Positions 25,805 to 34,525 of a stretch of 64,000 nucleotides of DNA are shown in pieces (position 1 is the stretch's first letter; every line of letters starts with the position of its first letter). Source of the DNA: Paenibacillus sacheonensis (GTDB lineage: Bacteria; Bacillota; Bacilli; Paenibacillales; Paenibacillaceae); NCBI RefSeq assembly GCF_009909195.1, contig NZ_JAAAMU010000003.1:124001-188000 (forward strand), given 5' to 3'. The notes under the pieces were generated by a model. That model saw nothing but the letters and a program-made list of their open reading frames with translations, searched no databases and had not been told where the DNA came from. The position numbers and the translations under genes are program-made.

Positions 25805-26536
25805 TTACTTGTGCATGGCAGCTTGCCCTTGCTGAACGTCGAGCGGAGCAGGAACGTCGTTTCCTCCGACGAACTGATGTTTCACCAGCTTGTTAAAGGA
25901 AGGCAGCCAAGGCATAAGAGAATGGCCCGCCCAAGCCTCCTGCGCATATTGAATCAAATGATTGTTGAATTCCTTATTCGCGGAGATGTGCACCTCTTGG
26001 ACGGAAGGCGCCAGCTTGCGGACATGAATCGCGATCGTTTGTTTCAGCTCGCTGGAGATTTGATTATGGTCATTGATGGTAAAATAAGAATTATAGGGCG
26101 TTGCGATCCGCTGGTTATTCCAGTATGGACTGCCGGTATCGTTGTTGTATACGCCCTGCGTCGATCCGGAGTTGTCCTGCTCGCGCGTGGCGCGGCCGCC
26201 CGATTTCATCGTTCCGGTCGCCGTCCAGTCCGTCGTTATGCCGACGTAAGCATTCTTGTCCGTCAGCATCACCAGCGCTCCGGCCACGCCATTAATGCTC
26301 GAAACATCATTGGAAATGAGGGAACTGTATTCGAACCAGGCGTTGTCATGCTGGCCCGGCAATCCGCTTACGGTGCCGTACATACGGCTGCCCAGCATTT
26401 TTGGATCGCCTTTGTTTTTGCTGCCGTAGTCGTACGTGCTGTTTTGAACGTAACGCTCGTAATTGCAGCCGCTCATGACGACCAGGCTTAGCGTTACAGC
26501 GGTAAGCAAAGTAAGAATACGTGCTTGCTTTATCAT
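25805..26536 (-). CDS. YhcN/YlaJ-like sporulation lipoprotein
   Basis: A 243-residue secreted lipoprotein with signal sequence and lipobox VMSGC near residue 23. The body shows the YhcN/YlaJ pattern: INGVAGALVMLTDKNAYVGI, then IAIHVRKLAPSVQEVHISANKEF, which in the family is a small alpha/beta domain. Members sit in the inner spore membrane or germination apparatus of Bacillaceae. AAAGGAG precedes the ATG. A 348 bp gap with divergent promoters separates it from the oxidase operon. An insertion rich in Gly, Asn and Ser (MKSGGRATREQDNSGSTQG) splits the domain and is unusual in this otherwise compact family. Confidence 0.75.
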   Translation of the reverse strand: MIKQARILTLLTAVTLSLVVMSGCNYERYVQNSTYDYGSKNKGDPKMLGSRMYGTVSGLPGQHDNAWFEYSSLISNDVSSINGVAGALVMLTDKNAYVGITTDWTATGTMKSGGRATREQDNSGSTQGVYNNDTGSPYWNNQRIATPYNSYFTINDHNQISSELKQTIAIHVRKLAPSVQEVHISANKEFNNHLIQYAQEAWAGHSLMPWLPSFNKLVKHQFVGGNDVPAPLDVQQGQAAMHK

Positions 26537-26714
26537 AAGGTCGCTCCTTTCGTCAGCTTACCTTTAGAATGGGCGGAGGAAGATCAAATATGCATGGTGA
26601 AACGATACATAAAGAACCATGGTTTATGCACACAATGTAGGATAGACATGGAGCTTCGCGCCAGTCAGTTGGCAAGCTAAAAAACGAGAAAATCCGTTGA
26701 TTTTACTGGGATGA

Positions 26715-26743
26715 GAACATTTTGTGAACATCCTTGGGAACAT
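26715..26743. promoter_or_regulatory. Three GAACAT direct repeats upstream of the oxidase promoter
   Basis: GAACAT occurs at 26715, 26726 and 26738, spaced 11 and 12 bp, i.e. once per helical turn, ending at the -35 box. The central copy lies in TTTTGTGAACAT, which closely fits the B. subtilis ResD consensus TTTGTGAAT. Activation by a ResD-like regulator is inferred. Confidence 0.5.
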
Positions 26744-26771
26744 TGACAAAAAGCACCTTCAACTTTATATT
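26743..26771 (+). promoter_or_regulatory. Sigma-A promoter of the caa3 oxidase operon
   Basis: TTGACA (26743-26748) and TATATT (26766-26771) with a 17 bp spacer form a near-consensus promoter. The leader of about 110 nt contains a bulged hairpin (about 26823-26857). Confidence 0.8.
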
Positions 26772-26884
26772 TATTTAAGTGATTAGATTGCGGAAGTTGT
26801 CTAAACATCTAGGAATTGCAAGCAGCAGAGCCGCTTTTTCACTGTCTACGGCTGCTGTCAAAACGTAAAAAGTGGGGTTGATTG

Positions 26885-27928
26885 ATGATGAATCGGTGGC
26901 ACGTTCTAAAACGGCTATTGCCGCTTCTCGCCGGAATGGTGTTGCTGCTGTCAGCTTGCGGACGAGCTGACCTGTCGACGCTGAGACCGCAGGGACCGGT
27001 AGCCGAAGAACAGTTCGGACTAATGAAACTTACGATCACGATCATGGTTGTCGTCGTTCTGATCGTATTTGTAATCGCAGGATATGTAATTATTCGCTAT
27101 CGCCGCCGCCCGGGTGACAAATCGATCCCGGTTCAAGTGGAAGGCAACCACAAGCTGGAGATTATTTGGACGGTCATTCCAATTATCCTTTTGATCATCG
27201 TCGGTATCCCGACGGTCAATTCCGTATTCGGACTTGCCAAGGATTACACGAAAGATCCGAATGCCGTGCAAATCAACGTAACGGCTCACCAATATTGGTG
27301 GGAATTCGAATATCCGAATCTGGGCGTTAAGACTGCGCAAGAGCTGCTTATCCCGGAGGGCACGATCATTTCCGTGGAAGCGAAGACGGCGGACGTTCTT
27401 CACTCCTTCTGGATTCCGTCCTTGGCAGGTAAAGTAGATACCAACCCGGGCGGCAACGTGAACAGAATGTATTTCAAAGCCGACCATACCGGCGTATTCC
27501 TCGGTAAGTGCGCGGAGCTCTGCGGACCTTCCCACTCGCTGATGGACTTTAAAGTGAAAGTCGTGGACAAAGCTTCCTTCGATCGTTGGGTTGCAGCGAT
27601 GAAAAATCCGGTTGCCCTTCCGGAAGACCAGGAAATCGCAACCGTACTTAACAAGCAATGTCTGACTTGCCATGCTATCGGCGATAAAGGCGTCCAGCTC
27701 TATCCGAACTTGACCGGTATCGGAAGCCGCGAATCCGTTGGCGGCAAGCTGATCAATACGGATCAGCCTGAATACGCAAACGAAGGTTCGGTTGAAGAAA
27801 ACCTCAAAACTTGGATTAAAGATCCGCAAGCCGTAAAACCGGGTACGCTGATGCCTAAGGTAGACCTCACGGATCAACAAATCGATGCCATCGCGAAATA
27901 CTTGGCAGGATTGAAACTAGACTATTAA
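26885..27928 (+). CDS. ctaC: Cytochrome c oxidase subunit II with fused cytochrome c
   Basis: A 347-residue caa3-type subunit II. An N-terminal lipoprotein signal (lipobox LLSAC) is followed by two membrane helices and an extracellular cupredoxin domain. The CuA ligands are visible as His173, Cys209, Glu211, Cys213, His217 and Met220 (KCAELCGPSHSLM). The C-terminal cytochrome c domain has heme motif Cys259-LT-Cys262-His263 and a distal Met in TLMPKVDL. It receives electrons from cytochrome c and passes them to subunit I. The ATG at 26885 is followed by another ATG; the site upstream (GTGGGG) is weak for both. First gene of the cta operon. Confidence 0.96.
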   Translation: MMNRWHVLKRLLPLLAGMVLLLSACGRADLSTLRPQGPVAEEQFGLMKLTITIMVVVVLIVFVIAGYVIIRYRRRPGDKSIPVQVEGNHKLEIIWTVIPIILLIIVGIPTVNSVFGLAKDYTKDPNAVQINVTAHQYWWEFEYPNLGVKTAQELLIPEGTIISVEAKTADVLHSFWIPSLAGKVDTNPGGNVNRMYFKADHTGVFLGKCAELCGPSHSLMDFKVKVVDKASFDRWVAAMKNPVALPEDQEIATVLNKQCLTCHAIGDKGVQLYPNLTGIGSRESVGGKLINTDQPEYANEGSVEENLKTWIKDPQAVKPGTLMPKVDLTDQQIDAIAKYLAGLKLDY

Positions 27929-27957
27929 TCACCTACGGAATGAAGGAGGTACCTACT

Positions 27958-29850
27958 TTGGCTCACGCACATGCGGTTAAGCGGTATAGCGGTCTCATGG
28001 ACTGGCTGACGACCGTTGACCATAAAAAAATCGGCATTCTGTATTTGATATCAGGCGGATTCTTCTTCCTGGTAGGCGGACTGGAAGCGCTCCTGATCCG
28101 GATTCAGCTATGGAAGCCGCTTAACGACTTCGTAGCAGCGCATACTTACAACGAATTGCTGACGATGCATGGTACGACGATGATCTTCCTCGCGGCCATG
28201 CCGATCATATTCGCCTTAATGAATGCGATCGTGCCCTTGCAGATCGGGGCGCGCGACGTAGCATTCCCGTTCGTTAACGCGATCGGCTTCTGGACGTTCT
28301 TCGCAGGCGGCGTCCTGCTGAATGTCAGCTGGTTCGCAGGCGGAGCGCCGGATGCAGGCTGGACGTCTTACGCGCCGCTTGCCACGCCGACATTCAGCGG
28401 CGGACACGGCGTCGACTACTACGTCATCGGTCTTCAAATCGCCGGTATCGGTACGCTGGTCGGCGGTATCAACTTCTTGGTTACGATCATCAATATGCGC
28501 GCTCCGGGCATGAGCTTCATGCGTATGCCGATGTTTACATGGACGGCGTTCATCACTTCCGCTTTGATCTTGTTCGCTTTCCCGGCGCTGACGGTCGGCC
28601 TGGTAGCAATGATGTTCGACCGCCTCTTCGGCGGGAACTTCTTTGAACCGACGAACGGCGGTAACGCAGTGCTTTGGGAACACATCTTCTGGATTTTCGG
28701 ACATCCCGAAGTATATATCCTTATCCTGCCGGCATTCGGCGTTATCTCCGAGGTTATCAGTACGTTCTCGCGCAAGCGGTTGTTCGGTTACAGCTCGATG
28801 GTATTCGCAACCGTGCTGATCGGCTTCCTGGGCTTCATGGTATGGGCGCATCACATGTTCACGACGGGCCTAGGGCCTGTAGCGAACGCATTGTTCTCCA
28901 TCGCGACGATGCTGATCGCCGTACCGACCGGTATCAAAATCTTCAACTGGTTGTTCACGATGTGGGGCGGTTCCATTCGCTTCACGACCGCTAACCTGTT
29001 CGCCGTAGGTTTCGTTCCTACATTCGTAATGGGCGGCGTTACAGGGGTTATGCTTGCAGCGGCTCCTGCCGACTTCCAGTATCACGATTCGTACTTCGTC
29101 GTTGCCCATTTCCATTATGTTATCGTGGGCGGCTTGATTCTTGGCTTGTTCTCGGGCCTATACTATTGGTGGCCGAAAATGTTCGGACGCATGCTGAACG
29201 AAGGTCTTGGCAAGCTTTGCTTCTGGACATTCTTCCTGGGCTTCCACCTCACGTTCTTCGTGCAGCATTTCCTTGGTTTGATGGGTATGCCGCGCCGCGT
29301 TTGGACGTATCTAGACGGCCTCGGCTTCAATAACCTGAACATGATCAGTACGGTCGGCGCATTCCTGATGGGCGTCGGTACAATCGTGTTCTTGCTGAAC
29401 ATCGTTATTACATCGTTCAAACCGCGCGATGCAGCCAACGATCCTTGGGAAGATGGACGTACGCTGGAATGGACGATTCCGTCCCCTGCGCCGGAATACA
29501 ACTTTGCTCAAACGCCGCTCGTTCGCGGATACGATGCTTTCTGGAAAGAAAAAATGGAAGGCAAGAAGGAAATGCTGCCTGCCGAACCGCTTGGTTCGAT
29601 CCACATGCCTTCGCCTTCGATCCTGCCGTTCGTTATGGCAATCGGCTTGTTCATCGCTGGCCTCGGATTCATGTATGGCAAAGGCGATTACGGCGATGGC
29701 TTCAAAGCTTTCCTGTTCAACAATCACATCGTAGCGATTCTTGGCATGGCGATTACACTCTTCTGCATGTTCTTGCGTTCGGTGTACGACGATCATGGCT
29801 TCCATATCGAAGTGGATGAAATCACTGGAGATAAGGGGGTAAAAGCATGA
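27958..29850 (+). CDS. ctaD: Cytochrome c oxidase subunit I
   Basis: A 630-residue catalytic subunit with at least twelve membrane helices, holding heme a and the heme a3-CuB site where O2 is reduced. Landmarks: TTVDHKKIGILY at the start, HGTTMIF with a heme ligand, the CuB motif GHPEVYILILPAFG (His and the cross-linked Tyr), WAHHMFTTG, and HFHYVIVGG near the end with two more heme ligands. TTG at 27958 was chosen because AAGGAGGT (27943-27950) lies seven bases upstream. The ATG at 27940 precedes that site, and the protein then starts AHAHAVKRYSG, as in Bacillus CtaD. It overlaps ctaE by four bases. Confidence 0.97.
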   Translation: MAHAHAVKRYSGLMDWLTTVDHKKIGILYLISGGFFFLVGGLEALLIRIQLWKPLNDFVAAHTYNELLTMHGTTMIFLAAMPIIFALMNAIVPLQIGARDVAFPFVNAIGFWTFFAGGVLLNVSWFAGGAPDAGWTSYAPLATPTFSGGHGVDYYVIGLQIAGIGTLVGGINFLVTIINMRAPGMSFMRMPMFTWTAFITSALILFAFPALTVGLVAMMFDRLFGGNFFEPTNGGNAVLWEHIFWIFGHPEVYILILPAFGVISEVISTFSRKRLFGYSSMVFATVLIGFLGFMVWAHHMFTTGLGPVANALFSIATMLIAVPTGIKIFNWLFTMWGGSIRFTTANLFAVGFVPTFVMGGVTGVMLAAAPADFQYHDSYFVVAHFHYVIVGGLILGLFSGLYYWWPKMFGRMLNEGLGKLCFWTFFLGFHLTFFVQHFLGLMGMPRRVWTYLDGLGFNNLNMISTVGAFLMGVGTIVFLLNIVITSFKPRDAANDPWEDGRTLEWTIPSPAPEYNFAQTPLVRGYDAFWKEKMEGKKEMLPAEPLGSIHMPSPSILPFVMAIGLFIAGLGFMYGKGDYGDGFKAFLFNNHIVAILGMAITLFCMFLRSVYDDHGFHIEVDEITGDKGVKA

Positions 29851-30467
29851 GCGCACATTCACACGTAGACGGCCAACTGCCGCATGAGCCCGAGAAGGCT
29901 ACGCTCGAAGGCCGCAATAAGGTTCTTGGTTTCTGGTTGTTCCTTGGCGCGGAGACGGTTTTGTTCGGAACGCTCTTCTCCGCGTTCCTCGCGCTTCGTC
30001 ATCAAGTTGGCGACGGCAATCCAAGCGGTCAAGAATTGTTCGAGCTGTCGACTACGGCTTGGGCAACGTTTATCCTCTTGACTTCTTCCTTGACAAGCGT
30101 GTTCGCGATTCAGTCGATGCACACGAATAAAGTGAAGTCGATGATCGTATGGTTGATTATTACGATCCTGCTCGGATTAGGATTCCTTGGACTCGAGATC
30201 GTCGAGTTCGCGAATTACGTGGACGAAGGCCATAAGTTCTCCACGAGCGCATTCAGTACTTCCTTCTATACGCTGGTCGGCTTCCACGGCGCGCACGTAT
30301 TGTTCGGGATTCTCTGGATCGGCATTCTGATCGCGCAAATTTTCAAAAAAGGCTTGAACGTCACAACTGCTCCGAAGATATATGTAGCCGGTATTTACTG
30401 GCACTTTATCGACGTCGTGTGGGTATTCATCTTCACCGTCGTGTACTTGATGGGAAAGGTGGGCTAA
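29847..30467 (+). CDS. ctaE: Cytochrome c oxidase subunit III
   Basis: A 206-residue membrane subunit with five predicted helices. NKVLGFWLFLGAETVLFGTLFSAF and GFHGAHVLFGILWIGIL are typical of the short Firmicute subunit III, which lacks the first two helices of mitochondrial COX3. GGGGGTAAAAGC precedes the ATG, which overlaps the ctaD stop (ATGA). It is part of the caa3 oxidase complex, where it stabilises subunit I and may guide oxygen entry. Confidence 0.95.
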   Translation: MSAHSHVDGQLPHEPEKATLEGRNKVLGFWLFLGAETVLFGTLFSAFLALRHQVGDGNPSGQELFELSTTAWATFILLTSSLTSVFAIQSMHTNKVKSMIVWLIITILLGLGFLGLEIVEFANYVDEGHKFSTSAFSTSFYTLVGFHGAHVLFGILWIGILIAQIFKKGLNVTTAPKIYVAGIYWHFIDVVWVFIFTVVYLMGKVG

Positions 30468-30470
30468 CGA

Positions 30471-30788
30471 ATGTCAAGTCAACATTCCTCAGTCGAAGAG
30501 CAAGCTAAACACCATAAGCACGAAGGCCCTAAGAAGCATATCATTGGGTTCATCATGTCCATCCTGCTGACAATCATCGCTTTCTCGATGGTTGCAGCGG
30601 GTGAAATCAATACTACGTTCATTTACATCTTCTTGGTTCTCATGGCTTGCGTCCAGGTCTTTATCCAAATGGGCTTCTGGATGCATATGAAAGATCGCGG
30701 TCACTTGTACCCGATCATCGGTATTCTCATGGGCGTGTTCGTCGTATTCACGATTGTCATCATGGCCGAGTATTGGGCTTGGTGGTAA
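30471..30788 (+). CDS. ctaF: Cytochrome c oxidase subunit IV
   Basis: A 105-residue protein with three predicted helices after a hydrophilic His/Lys-rich N-terminus (KHHKHEGPKKHIIGF). LVLMACVQVFIQMGFWMHMKDRGH matches the prokaryotic subunit IV (COX4_pro) family. It starts three bases after ctaE ends and is followed by a terminator, so it closes the structural part of the operon. Confidence 0.92.
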   Translation: MSSQHSSVEEQAKHHKHEGPKKHIIGFIMSILLTIIAFSMVAAGEINTTFIYIFLVLMACVQVFIQMGFWMHMKDRGHLYPIIGILMGVFVVFTIVIMAEYWAWW

Positions 30789-30803
30789 TACGGTCCTAAA
30801 TTG

Positions 30804-30837
30804 AAGAGGGGGAGGTCCTTTGCCGGCCCCCTCTTTT
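30804..30837 (+). terminator. Terminator between ctaF and ctaG
   Basis: AAGAGGGGG (30804-30812) pairs with CCCCCTCTT (30827-30835), followed by TT. It is only 40 bp before ctaG, so it may let part of transcription through and reduce ctaG output. Confidence 0.7.
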
Positions 30838-30877
30838 GTTGTAAATGAGCGTCACCTTGGAAAGGGGTACCAACATC

Positions 30878-31783
30878 ATGCTTGGATTGCAATATTTCAG
30901 CTTTGATGAGTTGTGGAGCCCATGGTTTTTCTTCTTGATGACAGCGTTAGTCATACTCTATTTCTATTTAGCTGGACCTTGGAAGGAAAAGCATGCGCCG
31001 CTGGAGCCGCGAGTAACCGGCTTGCAGAAGACGTTGTTTGTTTCGGGCATGGCGCTATTGTATCTCGCCATGGGCGGGCCGCTTCAACTGCTCGGACATA
31101 TGATGTTCACGTTTCATATGGTCAACATGTCCCTGGCGTATTTAATCGCGCCGCCGCTGCTCTTGCTGGGCATACCTGCCTATCTATGGCGGAGCATGTT
31201 TCGAGCTCCGTACTGGTCCAAGCTGAGTTGGGCCTTGCATCCGATTTTAACGCTTGTGCTGTTTAATATGCTGTTCTCGATGTATCACGTTCCGGTCGTG
31301 CATGACTATATCATGCTTCATTTTGCGATTCATCGACTCTTCTATTTGGTATTGCTTGTCACCTCATTGATGATGTGGTGGCAGATTGCTTGTCCGGTGC
31401 CGGAATGGAACCGTCTTACGGATCTCCGCAAGATGGCATATATATTCGCGAACGGCATGCTGCTTACGCCTGCGTGCGCGCTCATTATCTTCTCCAGCAC
31501 TTCGATGTATGCCACCTATAGCGACCCTGAGGTTTGGGCGAAGGCGATGGGCTATTGCATCGGCAATGCGAACGCAAGCCAGCTGCTTACCAAATTCACG
31601 GGTCCGACCTTCTTCAACCTGATGTCGCCCGCGGAGGATCAACAGCTCGGAGGCATCGTCATGAAGCTCGTGCAGGAAGTGATGTACGGCTGCATTCTTG
31701 CTTATGTCTTCTTCCAATGGTATAAGAAAGAGCACGGAGATTCGAAGGATGACGAGATTCCGGATAACGGCGCGTGGAGCTAA
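30878..31783 (+). CDS. ctaG: Cytochrome c oxidase assembly factor CtaG
   Basis: A 301-residue membrane protein with about seven helices, matching the Firmicute CtaG family (caa3_CtaG), which is needed to build a functional caa3 oxidase. Motifs include ALLYLAMGGPLQLLGHMMFTFHMVNMS and a cluster of conserved His in helices (SMYHVPVVHDYIMLHFAIH). This protein is unrelated to the proteobacterial copper chaperone also called CtaG. AAAGGGG at 30861-30867 supports the ATG at 30878; the ATG at 30845 has no ribosome binding site. Length agrees with B. subtilis CtaG. Confidence 0.93.
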   Translation: MLGLQYFSFDELWSPWFFFLMTALVILYFYLAGPWKEKHAPLEPRVTGLQKTLFVSGMALLYLAMGGPLQLLGHMMFTFHMVNMSLAYLIAPPLLLLGIPAYLWRSMFRAPYWSKLSWALHPILTLVLFNMLFSMYHVPVVHDYIMLHFAIHRLFYLVLLVTSLMMWWQIACPVPEWNRLTDLRKMAYIFANGMLLTPACALIIFSSTSMYATYSDPEVWAKAMGYCIGNANASQLLTKFTGPTFFNLMSPAEDQQLGGIVMKLVQEVMYGCILAYVFFQWYKKEHGDSKDDEIPDNGAWS

Positions 31784-31840
31784 AGCGCTTCGGTGTCTAG
31801 CGATTGAATGAACTTTGCGTAGAAATGGACGGGATGAATC

Positions 31841-32308
31841 TTGTCAAAGTACGATATTTTACCGACGATCAGCACCTCCTTCATCGTCATTAGCGCGATC
31901 CTGGTCGCGATCGGCTGGAACCTGGCGATCAAGCGGAAGCTGGAATCGCATAAGAAAGTTATGTTGGCCGGAGCGGTAGCCGCGCTGTTGTTCTTCATCA
32001 TCTACATGTCCCGCACCATCTTCGTCGGCAATACCGACTGGGGCGGATCGGATGAAATGAAGCCGTATTATTTAACCTTTCTCTTCTTCCATATCGTTCT
32101 GGCTACATCAGGCGCGGTGTTCGGGATCACGACGATCACGCTGGGGTTCCGCCAAAGTTTCTCCAAGCATCGCAAGTGGGGCCGCGTGACATCGATGGTT
32201 TGGTTCTTCACGGCGATTACGGGCGTTATCGTATATGTCCTCCTCTATCTGATGTATCCGGGCGGCCATACGAAACCGGTGCTGGACGTGCTGTTTGGCG
32301 GAGGTTAA
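31841..32308 (+). CDS. ctaM: DUF420 membrane protein, CtaM-like oxidase maturation factor
   Basis: A 155-residue protein with four predicted helices. SFIVISAILVAIGWNLAIKRKLESHKKVMLAG and LTFLFFHIVLATSGAVFGITTI match the DUF420 family (B. subtilis YozB). Its staphylococcal member CtaM is required for heme-copper oxidase activity. Two conserved His lie in helices as in the family. The only in-frame start near the right position is TTG at 31841, with a weak GACGGGA upstream. It follows ctaG by 57 bp and completes the oxidase cluster. Confidence 0.85.
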   Translation: MSKYDILPTISTSFIVISAILVAIGWNLAIKRKLESHKKVMLAGAVAALLFFIIYMSRTIFVGNTDWGGSDEMKPYYLTFLFFHIVLATSGAVFGITTITLGFRQSFSKHRKWGRVTSMVWFFTAITGVIVYVLLYLMYPGGHTKPVLDVLFGGG

Positions 32309-32350
32309 GAGGAATAGAAGGCTGGATTCCATGACCGATTCGAAGTAGCA

Positions 32351-32570
32351 GGCGAATGCTTCACTCCCCGACCTTCGTCGGTGAGCGCAAACCAATCGCC
32401 CCTTAGGCGAATGCTGCACTCCCCGACCTTCGTCGGTGAGCGCAAACCAATCGCCCCTTAGGCGAATGCTGCACTCCCCGACCTTCGTCGGTGAGCGCAA
32501 ACCAATCGCCCCTTAGGCGAATGCTGCACTCCCCGACCTTCGTCGGTGAGCGCAAACCAATCGCCCCTTA
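32351..32570. repeat. Four tandem copies of a 55 bp repeat
   Basis: Units run 32351-32405, 32406-32460, 32461-32515 and 32516-32570, and are identical except for one T/G change in the first copy. Each contains a hairpin (CTC-x-CCGAC, CTTC loop, GTCGG-x-GAG), and its ends, GGCGA and TCGCC, can pair as an outer stem. There are no spacers, so this is not a CRISPR array. The repeat lies between ctaM and a terminator. Confidence 0.97.
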
Positions 32571-32605
32571 GCGGTAAATCTCCTTGTGAGATTTACCGCT
32601 TTTTT
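32570..32605 (+). terminator. Terminator downstream of ctaM and the tandem repeat
   Basis: A perfect 13 bp stem (AGCGGTAAATCTC 32570-32582 with GAGATTTACCGCT 32588-32600, loop of 5) is followed by TTTTT. Confidence 0.9.
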
Positions 32606-32625
32606 GTATGATGAATGTTAGATAA

Positions 32626-32650
32626 GAACATTTGTTGTTTGTTTTAAACA
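32626..32650. promoter_or_regulatory. GAACA/TGTTT-type half sites ahead of the DUF4432 gene
   Basis: GAACATTTGTTG (32626-32637) overlaps TGTTT...AAACA (32636-32650), a 15 bp dyad. The GAACA element recurs in the two palindromes ahead of the aldolase gene, so both may be sites for the DeoR protein encoded between them. Confidence 0.4.
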
Positions 32651-32664
32651 GAGGAGGATGAACG

Positions 32665-33708
32665 ATGCAGCTGCATGGACGGCAGTTTACGAGAAGGGAA
32701 ATCGAAGCGCGCGTCGGGCGAATCGAGCAGCTCGGCGGCATCAGGCGGATGCAGCATGCCGAGGGCAATGAAGCCGGAGCTTCGGTCATCGCAGTGCGAA
32801 CCGGTGCCGGTCTGGCCTACGAGGTGACGCCGGATAAGGGATTGGATATCTCGCTGGCCTCCTTCGCAGGTTCGTCCCTGACCTGGCAGTCGGCCAACGG
32901 CGATGCGCATCCGTCCTATTACGACGACCAAGGCATCGGCTGGCTGCGTACGGCGGCCGGAGGCTTATTCATGAGCTGCGGCCTAATCCACGTGGGCTCT
33001 CCAAGCACGGTTGACGGCACGACGTACAGCCTGCATGGCCGAGCGCATCATACGCCGGCAACACAGGTAGCCGCGGAGAGCCTATGGGAAGGCGACGAGC
33101 TGGAGCTGCGCATTCGAGGCGTCGTCGAGGAGACGTCGATATTCGGCGGGCATCTGCGGTTGCGGCGCGAGATTCGGAGCAGGCTTGGCGAGAACGCGAT
33201 TTGGATCCACGATATCGTCGAGAATGCTGGGTTTCAAGCCTGTCCGCATATGATGCTGTATCATTTTAACTTCGGTTATCCGCTCATGACGGAAGATACG
33301 CAGCTTCGTTTTCCCGGCGCCTCGGTCATGGCAAGGGAAGCGGAGACTCCGGTAGACGGCTATGATCGGTGGGACGCGCCGACGGCCGGTTACCAAGAGC
33401 GCGTGTATTATCATGAGCTGTCGAAGAATCCTGACGGACGGGCCGAGGTTGTCCTTCACCAGCCGCGGTTTCCGCTCGCCGCCGGCATGACGGCACCGGT
33501 CTCGGTGAAGCTGAATTGGGATACGGCCTCATTGCCGCGGCTTGTTCAATGGAAAATGCCGGGAGCCGGCGTGCATGCATTAGGCATCGAGCCGTCCAAT
33601 TGCGGCGTGGAAGGGATGGATGCCGAGCGTCGGCGGGGGACGCTTCGGATGCTGGAGCCGGGCGAGTCGGTTCACTATGATTTGAAGTTGTCGGTCGGCA
33701 GCGATTGA
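32665..33708 (+). CDS. DUF4432 protein, aldose 1-epimerase-like
   Basis: A 347-residue beta-sandwich protein resembling galactose mutarotases and placed by its pattern in DUF4432. Visible elements are YEVTPDKGLDISLASFAGSSLTWQS at the N-terminus, SLHGRAHHTPA with the conserved His pair, HMMLYHFNFGYPLM, and ALGIEPSNCGVEG near the end. Mutarotases speed the exchange between alpha and beta sugar anomers. AGAGGAGG precedes the ATG. It begins the putative sugar-degradation locus (DeoR, aldolase, oxidoreductase, kinase, isomerase), so it likely acts on that locus's aldose or ketose. The actual sugar is unknown. Confidence 0.85.
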   Translation: MQLHGRQFTRREIEARVGRIEQLGGIRRMQHAEGNEAGASVIAVRTGAGLAYEVTPDKGLDISLASFAGSSLTWQSANGDAHPSYYDDQGIGWLRTAAGGLFMSCGLIHVGSPSTVDGTTYSLHGRAHHTPATQVAAESLWEGDELELRIRGVVEETSIFGGHLRLRREIRSRLGENAIWIHDIVENAGFQACPHMMLYHFNFGYPLMTEDTQLRFPGASVMAREAETPVDGYDRWDAPTAGYQERVYYHELSKNPDGRAEVVLHQPRFPLAAGMTAPVSVKLNWDTASLPRLVQWKMPGAGVHALGIEPSNCGVEGMDAERRRGTLRMLEPGESVHYDLKLSVGSD

Positions 33709-33723
33709 CGGGGAGGTTAAGGG

Positions 33724-34485
33724 ATGAGCTTAAATGAACGGCAGCAGCAGCTGCTCGGCCTGCTGGAAAGCAGCGGCGAAGTGAAGGTGGCCGGACTGAA
33801 AGAGACGTTCGGCGTAACGGAAATGACGATTAGGCGCGATCTGGAGAAGCTGGAGCTGGCCGGCTACGTGAAGCGTACCTTTGGCGGCGCGATTCTGGCT
33901 TCCAAGGACATCGCGATCGGAGACCGGACGGGTGTCATGGCAGAAGAAAAGCAGGCCATCGGCAAAGCGGCGGCCGCGCTCGTGCGGGAGAATGACGCGA
34001 TCTTCATCGACGGCGGCACGACGACGCTCCAAGTGGCTCGTCATTTGAAAGCCGATATGAACATCACCGTCGTGACGAATGCGCTTAACATCGCGATGGA
34101 GCTCTTGGAGAAGCGGATTACGACAGTCGTGACGGGCGGCATGGCGCTTGAAGCGACATCGACGCTGGTCGGCCCTGGAACGCTGGAGACGATCGGCAAG
34201 ATGGCATTCGACCGCATATTTCTCGGCGCCACAGGACTGACAGCCAAGCACGGCTTCTGCAATTCCAATATGTACGAGGCGGAGATCAAGCGGATGGCGA
34301 TTGCGCAGGCCTCGGAAGTCAATATCGTCGCCGACCATACGAAGTACGGAGCGAAGGAGCTCTTCTCGTTCGCGGGCATAACCGACGTACGGCGCGTTAT
34401 CAGCAGCCGTTTGCCGGATGAGAAGCTTATGCAGGCCTGCAAGGAAAGCGGGCTGGAGCTGCTTATTGCCCATGATAATGTTTGA
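33724..34485 (+). CDS. DeoR-family transcriptional repressor
   Basis: A 253-residue DeoR-type regulator. The N-terminal winged helix-turn-helix is VAGLKETFGVTEMTIRRDLEKL. The C-terminal sugar-phosphate sensor domain has IFIDGGTTTLQVARHL, where the DGGTTT loop typically binds phosphate, and RIFLGATGLTAKHGFCNSN. DeoR proteins usually respond to phosphorylated sugars, which fits the downstream kinase and aldolase genes. GGGGAGG precedes the ATG, 15 bp after the DUF4432 gene. A separate promoter with palindromes lies just after this gene. It likely represses both transcription units. Confidence 0.93.
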   Translation: MSLNERQQQLLGLLESSGEVKVAGLKETFGVTEMTIRRDLEKLELAGYVKRTFGGAILASKDIAIGDRTGVMAEEKQAIGKAAAALVRENDAIFIDGGTTTLQVARHLKADMNITVVTNALNIAMELLEKRITTVVTGGMALEATSTLVGPGTLETIGKMAFDRIFLGATGLTAKHGFCNSNMYEAEIKRMAIAQASEVNIVADHTKYGAKELFSFAGITDVRRVISSRLPDEKLMQACKESGLELLIAHDNV

Positions 34486-34525
34486 TTCGAACATAAGTAT
34501 AGACAGGAGTCGTTACCTGCGTTAC

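Noticed and set aside
32108-32500. Minus-strand open frame running through the 55 bp repeats
   Set aside because: It is created by translating the repeat array and antisense ctaM. There is no start signal and the peptide only repeats the unit's translation.
32351-32570. CRISPR array
   Set aside because: The repeats are 55 bp, directly adjacent with no unique spacers, and no cas genes are near.
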